A stretch of 56,000 nt of DNA from Symbiodinium natans (Eukaryota > Sar > Dinophyceae > Suessiales > Symbiodiniaceae). The stretch covers positions 391,501-447,500 of the forward strand of contig CAJNDS010001302.1 in the NCBI GenBank assembly GCA_905221605.1, given 5' to 3'. Positions 49,901 to 56,000 of this stretch are shown here, piece after piece. Each line of letters begins with the position of its first letter. Position 1 is the stretch's first letter. The translations under genes were made by a program, and so were the position numbers. Under the pieces are notes generated by a model, which searched no databases, had not been told where the DNA came from, and worked only from the letters and a program-made list of their open reading frames with translations.

Positions 49901-52295
49901 GGTTTCTGGGTTGAGCTAAACCCTAAACCCTAAACCCTAAACCCTAAAGCCTAAACCCTAGTGTTTTTCTGGGGTCCATTGGGTCTCCAGTCTAGGATTG
50001 AGGCACAAAACAACCCTCGAGGACGGTCTCGACAGAGCTATCGATATCACTAACGACCTCGTGGAGACAGTTCCCTTGGCATCTACTTCGGTATTCTGTT
50101 CTGTTCTTTTTGGGGTTTAGGGTTAGGGTTTAGGGTTTAGGGCTTAGGGCTTAGGGCTTAGGGCTTAGGGCTTAGGGCTTAGGGCTTAGGGCTTAGGGCT
50201 TAGGGTTTAGGGTTTAGGGTTTAGGGTTTGGGGTTTAGGGTTTAGGGTATTTTCTTGTCCACCTCCCTCTGTTGTCTTCGCCCCAAAAGGTTCGTTCACC
50301 TCTAGTTCCCCCCCTAAAAACCAAAAAGGGTACCCTTTTTATTCCTTACCTCCTGGGTCTAGTAGTGTGTTAGCATTTGCGGTGATACTGGCAAAACACG
50401 TCCGCTGAAGCAGCCGAAACCCTGAGACAAACGGCCCCACGAGGAGGGTTTAGGGTTTAGGGTTTAGGAATTAGGGGTTTAGGGTTTAGGGGAGGATTTG
50501 GGATCTAGGGTTTAGGGTTGAGCGTGCCCGAAGCCCTATTGACCTTAAGCCCCAAGGACCCAGAATGCAAAATTGGAAGTCCTAAGCCCCAGATACCGCA
50601 AAGCCCTTTGTCGATCACCGGAAAACTGGAAACTTTAAACCCTAAACCCTAAACCCTAAACCCTAAACGGGTGGCCTTGCAGTGGTCGCTCCGAGGTCGA
50701 AGAGTCACCGGAACCTTGCATGAGACGCCCTAAGCCCTAAGCCCCAAATTCTAAGCCCTAAACTCAAAAACTCTAAACCGAAACCCGAAAATAATCCCTG
50801 AGCCCGAAGCCCTAAACCCTAACACCCTAAACACCCTAAGCACTAAAGCCTAAAGCCCTAAAGCCCAAAGGTCATGAATGAGTACAACCAGTGGCTCGAG
50901 AGCCCCGCGGACGAAGTGCCAGAGGCCGCGCCTGAGGCCGACTTTTTGTGGGGAGGGTTTAGGGTTTAGGGTTTAGGGTTTAGGGTTTAGGGTGCAGGTT
51001 ACAGGGTATAGGGGGTTTGTGGTTTGTTTGGTGGGGTTTATGGTATTAGGGTCGACTTTGGGCTTAGGGCTTCCTTGGTCTTCCCGAAACCAACAGCGAA
51101 GGCGGCCCCCGCAACGGGTGTGTTTGCACGACCTGAAATATAAACCCTAAACCCTAAACCCTAAACCCTAAACCCTAAACCCTAAACCCTAAACCCTAAA
51201 CCCTAAACCCTAAACCCTAAACCCTAAACCCTAAACCCTAAACCCTAAACCCTAAGCCGCCACTCAAGGCACCTGCAAGCTCTACCGGCTCCGAACCTTC
51301 TAAACCCTCCAAACCCTCTAAACTCTCTGAAAACCCTCAAAATACCTCTAAACCCAAACCCCACAAACTCTAAACCTTCAATCCGCAACCTTTGGCCCTC
51401 AACCCGCAACCCTCAACCCTCAACCCTAAACCCTAAACCCTAAACCCTAAACCCTAAACCCTAAACCCTAATCCGCCACTCAAGGCACCTGCAAGTTCTA
51501 CCGGCTCCGAACCTTCTAAACCCTCCAAACCCTCTAAACTCTCTGAAAACCCTCAAAATACCTCTAAACCCAAACCCCACAAACTCTAAACCTTCAATCC
51601 GCAACCTTTGGCCCTCAACCCGCAACCCTAAACCCTAAACCCTAAACCCTCAACCCTCAACCCTCAACCCTCAACCATGCTGCCGCTAGGACAGCCACTG
51701 GGCCAGAAAGTCCGAGAAGGGGAAGGGCAAGGGCCTCTAGGCTCACTAGCGAGGTTTTCGGGAGTCTACGGTTTAGGGTTCAGGGTTTTTGGGCTTCAGT
51801 TTCAGGGTTTAGGGTTTAGGGCCTAGGGCTTAGGGTTTAGGGTTTACAGTTTCAAGGTTCGGGGTTTGGGTTCTTGATTTTCAGAGTTTCGGGCTTAATC
51901 CAGTTTCCTTCATTCGTGGGGGCAGCACCCGACAGAAGCCCGGTACCACTTTGAACCAAACCCTGAACGCCATAGAAGCCCTAAACCCTAAACCCTAAAC
52001 CCTAAGCCCTGAACCCTGAAACCCTCCCCAAAACGTCTAGAACCCAAGGTTCGCCATTTTTGAGTCGCTTAGTAGGGTTTCGGGGTCGGGGCTTCCCAGG
52101 GTTCATGGGAGCTCTGCTTAGGGGCTTGGGCAAGCTTCAGCCCTAAACCCTCAACCCTCAAACCTCAACCCTCAACCCTCAACCCTCAACCCTAAACCCT
52201 AAACCCTAAACCCTAAACCCTAGAGCCCAGGCAAGAAGTGGAAGAGGGACTGGGAGGATGGTTGGCACGCTGCCAAGCGGGCAAGGTGGTACTAA
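40966..52295 (+). CDS. 14-exon gene: SAM-like, GK-linker, CCHC and KH domain RNA-binding protein
   Basis: Exons: 40966-40998, 42026-42120, 42832-42892, 43844-43934, 45954-46057, 46578-46599, 47913-47973, 48242-48312, 49057-49133, 49582-49665, 50022-50069, 50871-50936, 51690-51732, 52231-52295. Total 921 nt, 306 codons, one frame, ATG to TAA. Every intron ends in AG and 12 of 13 are followed by G. Eight donors are GC and five are GT. The product has a helical SAM-like N-terminus, a G/K-rich disordered linker, a CCHC knuckle, a KH domain with its RGRGSG strand and C-terminal helix, and a basic tail. By family it should bind RNA, perhaps in splicing. All 13 introns carry TTTAGGG or CCCTAAA arrays. 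The exon set is an inference from phases and domain order; the 5' end is least certain. Confidence 0.65.
40999..42025 (+). repeat. KH gene intron 1: arrays and an imperfect duplication
   Basis: TTTAGGG array at 41023-41064; CCCTAAA arrays at 41310-41341, 41754-41789 and 41935-41985. It also holds ORF-like islands at about 41370-41700. The imperfect duplication 41670-41740 / 41797-41860 has a CCCTAAA array between its copies. Confidence 0.6.
41670..41860. repeat. Direct duplication split by a CCCTAAA array
   Basis: GGCCTTTGGAC...AAGAGTCCTGAGAGCTTTGG...AAAGGTGAGGCTCACA (about 41670-41740) recurs at about 41797-41860 with a few substitutions and small indels. The sequence between the copies is mainly a CCCTAAA array. 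Confidence 0.75.
42026..42120 (+). CDS. KH gene exon 2 (SAM-like helices)
   Basis: After TTTGTGCAG. It encodes AAGKALGRSW, a Leu-rich helix and EENWYDSVESLR, which is SAM-like. It ends GAG|GCGGGG (GC donor, phase 2). Confidence 0.65.
42385..42530. mobile_element. MITE-like hairpin, family TCATGGGTT (copy 2, in intron 2)
   Basis: CTACTGCCCCCCTC...CTACTCCCCCTAGGTTCCCC pairs with AGTATAGAGGGCGGTAGTAGGGGAACTCAT (described in parts). It is related to 12878-13050 by the CCCCTAGGTTCCCCCC core. Non-coding. Confidence 0.55.
42832..42892 (+). CDS. KH gene exon 3 (end of SAM-like unit)
   Basis: After GCGCAG. The split codon completes R, and the text continues as IFDLQALGIPQRFAKEP, the usual last helices of a SAM-like domain (L-x-x-L-G-I-P-x-R). 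It ends CCC|GTCAGG in phase 0. Confidence 0.65.
42893..43843 (+). repeat. KH gene intron 3: arrays around a 630-bp inverted-repeat element
   Basis: TTTAGGG/TTTGGGG array at 42897-42982; TIR element at 43094-43723; CCCTAAAA/CCCTAAA array at 43724-43840. The rest is a short island with no supported coding. Confidence 0.65.
43094..43723. mobile_element. Non-autonomous DNA element with 30-bp perfect terminal inverted repeats
   Basis: The first 30 bp (TTGGGTTCGGCCGG...) are the exact reverse complement of the last 30 bp (...CCGGCCGAACCCAA). The interior is three copies of a module (CATTTACCGGGTGC...GGGTCTGCTGGTGGTGA) separated by 12-bp tandem repeats (ATAGCACCAGAA / ATAGCACAAACA). ORFs through it are repeat translations (CYFWCYF patterns), not genes. 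No clear target duplication is visible in the CCCTAAA flanks. Confidence 0.8.
43844..43934 (+). CDS. KH gene exon 4 (acidic to GK-rich linker)
   Basis: After AACAG. It encodes ELLQLSEGDSWPEHDRKDKG and then GQGKSGYKDHE, and ends GAGA|GCCTTG (GC donor, phase 1). The K/G/D bias matches exon 5. Confidence 0.6.
45045..45321 (+). other. Two ORF-like islands joined by a 78-nt TTTAGGG intron candidate
   Basis: 45045-45159 ends CGTCAG|GTGTTTAGGG in phase 0. After a 78-nt segment made almost only of TTTAGGG and ending TTGTCAG, 45238-45321 continues in phase 0 (IIMTVAGKGPEQDF...). The joined reading is about 66 codons with no stop. No domain is recognised. It lies inside intron 4 of the KH gene, so it may be alternative exons or a nested gene. 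Confidence 0.4.
45603..45725 (-). mobile_element. Dispersed repeat, family GTATGGGCCCTT (inverted copy)
   Basis: CCAAGGGCCCATACATTAGAACCCT is the reverse complement of the family core (given here only to show its orientation, core at 45657-45680). It starts TACATGGTCCCTTAG, matching the inverted right end of the copy at 18838-18957. Confidence 0.5.
45768..45940 (+). repeat. Long TTTAGGG array ending at KH gene exon 5
   Basis: About 24 units with GGGCTTA variants. It ends 13 bp before the exon 5 acceptor (TTCGGCGTCTTCAG|G), so the array forms the 3' part of intron 4. Confidence 0.9.
45954..46057 (+). CDS. KH gene exon 5 (GK-rich linker)
   Basis: After TCTTCAG. Repeated G-K-G-K and D-K units (GQKGKGKSKDKGKGKG...) form a disordered basic linker like those common in dinoflagellate RNA-binding proteins. 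It ends AAG|GCTTCG (GC donor, phase 0). Confidence 0.65.
46578..46599 (+). CDS. KH gene exon 6 (first half of CCHC knuckle, 22 nt)
   Basis: After CCCGCAG, this micro-exon encodes YGRCFEC plus one base. It ends TGCG|GCCGCA (GC donor, phase 1). With exon 7 it forms CX2CX3HX4C. Confidence 0.55.
47358..47550. mobile_element. MITE-like hairpin, family TCATGGGTT (copy 3), split by a telomere array
   Basis: The left half has TCATGGGTTCCCCAACTACC and CCCTAGGTTCCCCCC; the right half has a G tract, GGTAGTATGGGGGGTT. A CCCTAAA array of about 37 bp lies inside the loop, unlike copies 1 and 2. Confidence 0.55.
47770..47898 (+). mobile_element. Dispersed repeat, family GTATGGGCCCTT (copy 3)
   Basis: AGGGTTCTGATGTATGGGCC and CTTAAAA follow the family core, and the right part (GGTACATAAGGCGTATATAAGG) resembles GGGTATATGAGGAGTATGTAAGG at 18897. 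Confidence 0.5.
47913..47973 (+). CDS. KH gene exon 7 (second half of CCHC knuckle)
   Basis: After ACTGAG. It encodes GDHFARDCPKKQSESRPSE, completing the knuckle, and ends GCG|GTTGAG (phase 2). The unspliced frame would run on to a stop at 48026. Confidence 0.65.
48242..48312 (+). CDS. KH gene exon 8 (KH beta1-alpha1)
   Basis: After GCCCAG. It encodes IPLEELNPTFPLTAKLVGKG and TEM, the first strand and helix start of a KH fold. It ends ATGG|GTTGCT (phase 1). Confidence 0.7.
49057..49133 (+). CDS. KH gene exon 9 (KH core with RGRGSG)
   Basis: After AACCAG. The split codon gives G, then GRNVKHISSSTGAYAWVRGR and GSGLK: the KH GxxG-helix-TGA-strand-RGRGSG pattern known from KHDC4/SF1-like proteins. 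It ends AAG|GCCGGG (GC donor, phase 0). Confidence 0.75.
49582..49665 (+). CDS. KH gene exon 10 (KH third strand)
   Basis: After AACGCAG. It encodes DQGGEESDEPLHIFLKCDSK and then DGKFGPKH. The EPLHIFL strand follows RGRGSG as in KHDC4-type KH domains. It ends CAT|GTTGAG (phase 0; a nearby alternative donor is possible). Confidence 0.7.
50022..50069 (+). CDS. KH gene exon 11 (KH C-terminal helix)
   Basis: After CCTCGAG. It encodes DGLDRAIDITNDLVET, matching the A-x-x-L-x-x-D-L-L-x-T-V helix that closes this KH class. It ends ACA|GTTCCC (phase 0). Confidence 0.7.
50871..50936 (+). CDS. KH gene exon 12 (post-KH segment)
   Basis: After CAAAG. It begins VMNEYNQWLESP, continuing the KH helix (L-V-E-T-V-x-x-E-Y), then an acidic Pro/Ala-rich stretch. 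It ends GAG|GCCGAC (GC donor, phase 0). Confidence 0.65.
51257..51629. repeat. 157-bp direct duplication, 216-bp period, with a CCCTAAA array between
   Basis: Copy 1 is 51257-51413 and copy 2 is 51473-51629. They are nearly identical (CAAGCTC versus CAAGTTC). Each starts CCGCCACTCAAGGCACCTGC and follows a CCCTAA array. Unit plus array was duplicated together. Confidence 0.85.
51690..51732 (+). CDS. KH gene exon 13 (basic tail)
   Basis: After CGCTAG. It encodes DSHWARKSEKGKGK and ends AAGG|GCCTCT (GC donor, phase 1). Without splicing the frame stops at TAG 51738-51740, so this could be an alternative last exon. Confidence 0.55.
52231..52295 (+). CDS. KH gene exon 14 (stop codon)
   Basis: After GCCCAG. 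The split codon gives G, then KKWKRDWEDGWHAAKRARWY and TAA (52293-52295), a basic aromatic C-terminus continuous in style with exon 13. Confidence 0.6.
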
Positions 52296-55200
52296 AGCCG
52301 CCGCAAGCGAGGCAATCGGCAAAAGAGCTTCCCGAGTCTGTCTGCTCAGGATTATGTCGGGTTACCCTAAACCCTAAACCCTAAAACCTAATCCCTAAAC
52401 CCTAAACCCTAAACCCTTAATGTTAAAAAAAACAGTTGATTCTTGAGGTTCTGAGCAACAAAAACTACTAGCAACGCCAAAGCCGCTGCACCCTAAGCGG
52501 CTATAGCCCTAAACTCCTATACCTTCAAGCCGAGCCCCACATAACTCCTCTTCCCCTTCATATCAACACCTATAGGGTTTAGGGTTTTGGGGGGCTCAGG
52601 GTTTAGGGTGCCCTAAGACCCTAAACCCCAAACCCTAAACCCTAAACCCTAAACAGTTGACGGCTGCCGGGACCTAGGTTTGCCGGGTTTCGGGTTTCAG
52701 GGCTGTCAGGGCTTGAGGGCTTGTGGACCCTGTAGGGTTCAACACCGTTCCAGAGGAGCTTCTAAGGGTTTAGGGTTTAGGGTTTTAGGGTTTTAGGATT
52801 TAGGGTTTAGGGTTTAGGGTTTAGGGCTACTAGGACCCAGAGTAGGCCCTGTTCTTCCCTTTTTTTCGGGTCTAGGCTCCCTTATAAGCCCCTTCAAACC
52901 AAAAAGGGCACCTCGCGTTTTTTTCTAGGTTGCTCTTGGGTCTGTAGGGGCGTTCTGGTTTGAAGATTGCAGACCGAGGCCTGGGCTGGGTTAAGACTCG
53001 TACCCCTAAGACTGTACCTAAACATGTCCCAATGTAATCCTAATCTGGCCCTGATATCTCCTTAGCGTTCTTTGAAAAAGGGTCCCCGAATTCAAGGGTG
53101 TAGGGTTAAACCCTAAACCCTACACCCTAAACCCTAAACCCTAAACCCTAAACCCTAAACCCTAAACCCTAAACCCTAAACCCTAAACCCTAAACCCTAA
53201 ACCCTAAACCCTAAACCCACCTTAGGGGTGCAAAGTAAAGTCCCTTGAATGGTTGAAGGGCTTCGGGGCTGGGAGTTTGGTTTCGGGGTGGTGCAGGGCC
53301 CAGGGTAGCAGCTTGAGCTTGAGCTTTACTTAGGGTTTAGGGTCTAGGGCTTAGGGTTTGGGTTTAGGGCTAGGGTTTAGGGTCTAGGGCCCTACATCCC
53401 AACACCCCGAAGTTCCCCCAACATGTCTCTGCAGCTCTACAAAGACGAAGCTCGTGCTTAGGTCCACCTCACTGGGCCCGATCACCGAGGCGTGGGGTGG
53501 GAGGGTGGGAGGGGGGGAAGCTTGAAGGTTAAGGGTTTGGGGTTTAAAGTTTGGGTTTGTGGGTTTAGGGCTTGAAGGTTTAAGGCTTGAAGGATGTGTA
53601 TAGTCTTTGGAGGGTTTAGGGTGCAACCTCCAGGGAGCACAGGTTTCTAAACCCTAAACCTTACACCCTAAACCCATAGCCCTAAACCCTAAGGCCTTCC
53701 GAACCTTTTCCCGAAACCCTAAACCCTAAACCCTAAAAACCCAAAAAACCGAAACCCTAAACCCTAAACCCTAGCCCTAAACCCTAAACCCTAAACCCTG
53801 AAGCCTAAACCCTATAAACCCTTTTCTGGGTTAGAGGTGCCCCCGGTGCAGTTGCGTGACGGATGTGGATGGGCTTAGCCTGACCAACAGGCGTTTCTTG
53901 GGAGACCTCAAAGGATCCGGTTCCAAAATTGGGTTTAGGGTTTAGGGTTTAGGGTTTAGGGTTTAGGGTTTAGGGTTTAGGGTTTAGGATGTAGGTAGGG
54001 TTCAGGGAGTCACTGGACCCTTGTAAGGGACCTTAGGGTTGTTTGGGGGTTATTTAGGGGCCACTTAGGTATATAGGGACTACATAAGGTATATTGAGGT
54101 TATATATATATATATATATAGGGGAAGAAGATTAAGGATCCCGCCTTAAGGAAGTAGGGTTCCGGGTTTACAGGGTATCACTTGTAGGGAGAAGTATCCC
54201 CCAAAGCTCGGGTTCTTCGCCCTCAAGGTTGTACAAAGTAAACCACTGACATGTCCCTTGTTATAAAGCCGTGGTTCCCGGTTGAGGGCTCAGGGTTCGA
54301 GATGTCGGGTTGATAAATTTCTTTGAGGCTCCCATAACACTCAGTATCTAACCCCTAAACCCTAAACCCCAAACCCTAAGCATTTCAGGCCGAGACGTCC
54401 GTGGGCTCATGGCCTGAAGCTCAGTGCACCCTATGTTTCTTCTAAACCCCTATACCCCTAAACCCGAAGCTCTAAACCCCAAACCCTACACCCTAAACCC
54501 CAAACCCTAAACCCTAAACCCTAAACCCTAAACCCTAAACCCTAAACCCTAAACCCTAAACCCTAAACACCCTAGCCCTAAACCCTAAAGAGGGCCCCAC
54601 CCTAAACCCTAAACCCTAAACCCTAAACCCTAAACCGTAAACCCTAAACCCTAAACCCTAAACCCTAAACACCCTAAACCCTAAACACCCCAGCCCTAAA
54701 CACCCAAGAAGCTGCGACGTGCTGAGGACTCGTCCCAGCACTACCAGTCTCACGCGCCCAAGCCTGGGTCTCAACATGTTAGGGTTTAGGGTTTAGGGTT
54801 TAGGGTTTAGGGTTTAGGGTTTAGGGTTTGGGGTTTAGGGTTTAGGGTTTCGGGTCTTGGGTTTGGGGTTTAGGGTTTAGGGTTTAGCGTTGAGGTCTTG
54901 CGACATCTCAATGCACCCAAACCTTTCCCCCCCAAAACAAAAACAAGAATGAAAGACTCAATTGTTCAGGGGTTTTGCGGGGCCCAGACAGACAAAGGAT
55001 CAGCAACCCCAAAACCCTACACCCTTTAGGGTTTAGGGCTTCGGGTTTAGGGTTATTCAGGGAGGCTGTTAGGGATTTGAGGGGGTTAGGGGTTTACGGG
55101 TATTTCGATGGGGCATTCAGGGTTATAGGGGTTTGAGGGAATTTAGGCCGGCCCCCTTCAACTCCTGGGGAAGCGTGGCACCTAGACTGGGCCCTGCAAC

Positions 55201-56000
55201 GCCCTTGAAACCGGAAGCTGCTAAACCCCAAACCCTAAACCCGAAACCCGAAACCCGAAACCCTAAACCCTAAACCCTAAACCCCGAGCCCTAAAGCTGA
55301 AGCAACCAAAGCCCTAGGCCCCAAGCCCAGTATACCGAAGCCCTGATCCATGAAGCCCTAGGCTTAAGCCCCAGGGCGTCGCCCTCAGAAGCAGCGTGCA
55401 GGGTTTGGGGTCTGGGGTTTAGAGTTTGGGGTTTAGGGTTTCGGGTTCAGGGTTTAGGGTTTAGAGTAAACATGAACTCTTCTGACCCAGCAGATGCTCT
55501 CGAGTGACAGTCATGACGACACCCACGCCAAGCCCCAAACCCTAGAACCTCAAACCCTATGACCTAGTAGTAGAGTAGGTAACCTTTAACCTTTTTGGCG
55601 TAGTATAATCCCCTTATAATCCCAAAGGTTAACTCTTTACAAGTAAGCAAGCCCTGAAAACAGACACTTTGGGTCTAGGTCTAGGGCCCCTAAACCCTAA
55701 TCCCTACACCCTAAACCCTAAACCCCAAACGCTAAAGCCTAAACCCTAAACCCTAACCCTCAACCCTCAACCCCTAACCCTAAACCCTAAACCCTAAACA
55801 CTAACCCCACCCAAGACCCAAGACCCCAGACCCAAACACCTCTGCCAGAGGCTTCGGTGTGGAGGTTGACAGCGAGGAGGAGGCGCTACTTTAGGGTTCC
55901 TTTAGTGATCTTCGCGCTTTGGGTTTAGGGTTCATAGGGTTTAGGGTTTAGGGTTTAGGGGTTTAGGGTTTAGGGTTTAGGGGTTTAGGGGTTTAGGGGT
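52296..56000. repeat. Arrays, dispersed repeats and islands at the right edge
   Basis: CCCTAAA arrays lie at 53107-53218, 53715-53800, 54495-54570 and 54598-54690; TTTAGGG arrays lie at 53935-53988, 54778-54890 and 55935-56000. A dispersed repeat resembling 37904-37992 lies at 52835-52946, and a TATA microsatellite at 54097-54120. Plus islands 53845-53932 and 54705-54775 and a minus island 53384-53490 are open; none is recognised. Strand bias is weaker here than in 40-52 kb. Confidence 0.45.
52835..52946 (+). repeat. Dispersed repeat AGTAGGCCCT...TCTAGGTTGC (copy at 52.8 kb)
   Basis: Second copy of the family at 37904-37992, with TCTAGGTTGCTCTTGGGTCT at its right end. Non-coding. Confidence 0.5.

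Larger units (their letters stand above)
48313..50870 (+). repeat. KH gene introns 8-11: arrays and islands
   Basis: CCCTAAA arrays lie at 48776-48840, 48985-49052, 49505-49555, 49917-49950 and 50637-50670; TTTAGGG arrays lie at 48540-48565, 49150-49228, 49680-49715 and 50118-50250 (including ten GGGCTTA units). Islands 48603-48695 and 48858-48962 are open in plus but are not needed by the gene model. Confidence 0.55.
50937..52230 (+). repeat. KH gene introns 12 and 13: arrays and a 157-bp direct duplication
   Basis: TTTAGGG array at 50955-50990; long CCCTAAA array at 51141-51256; another at 51427-51471; a CCCTCAA/CCCTAAA mixture at 52140-52225. The direct duplication 51257-51413 / 51473-51629 has one visible mismatch. 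Confidence 0.7.

Noticed and set aside
1-56000. CRISPR array, tRNA, rRNA or bacterial operon
   Set aside because: Repeats are telomere-type without unique spacers of constant length; no tRNA cloverleaf or rRNA core was seen; splice signals and LTR elements indicate a eukaryote.

Overview
The window looks like nuclear DNA of a dinoflagellate, probably of the Symbiodiniaceae type. The evidence is plant-type TTTAGGG telomere repeats, two Ty1/copia LTR retrotransposons with unusually elaborate polyproteins, GK-rich low-complexity protein segments, frequent GC-AG introns, and LTRs that carry the 3' end of the dinoflagellate spliced leader (TTGGCTCAAG). I see no bacterial operon, rRNA, tRNA or CRISPR array.

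Layout. 1-1630: telomere-repeat arrays with short non-repetitive islands that read best as minus-strand exon fragments. 1631-10682: LTR element 1, with identical 123-bp LTRs, a 5-bp target duplication, Gag, protease, integrase, RT and RNase H; the reading frame is broken at four places. 10683-25490: islands of 50-300 bp separated by (TTTAGGG)n or (CCCTAAA)n arrays, with several MITE-like hairpins, minisatellites and one two-exon gene fragment with a GTAAGT donor (15311-15700). 25496-35411: LTR element 2, with 229/221-bp LTRs. Its polyprotein carries two retropepsin-like units, a C5-methyltransferase-like module, integrase, a 2-oxoglutarate/Fe(II)-oxygenase-like module, RT, RNase H and a membrane/Cys-His tail. 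35412-40950: more arrays and islands. 40966-52295: a plus-strand gene that can be assembled from 14 exons with matching phases (306 codons). It encodes a probable RNA-binding protein (SAM-like helical N-terminus, GK-rich linker, CCHC knuckle, KH domain), and every one of its 13 introns contains telomere-type repeats. 52296-56000: arrays, islands and dispersed repeats.

How the parts fit. Telomere-type repeats make up much of the non-coding DNA, in both orientations, inside introns and between genes, so this is not a chromosome end. Both retrotransposons landed inside such arrays; their target duplications (AAACC, CCCTA) are permutations of the telomere repeat. The two elements are different families. 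Element 1 appears to be primed by the 3' end of an initiator-type tRNA, and element 2 by an anticodon-region tRNA fragment, as in Drosophila copia.

Caution. Short islands are open in some frame by chance, so only islands linked by splice signals, phase and recognisable domains are annotated as exons. The other candidates are listed inside the regional entries at low confidence. Family assignments come from motifs read by eye, not from database searches.
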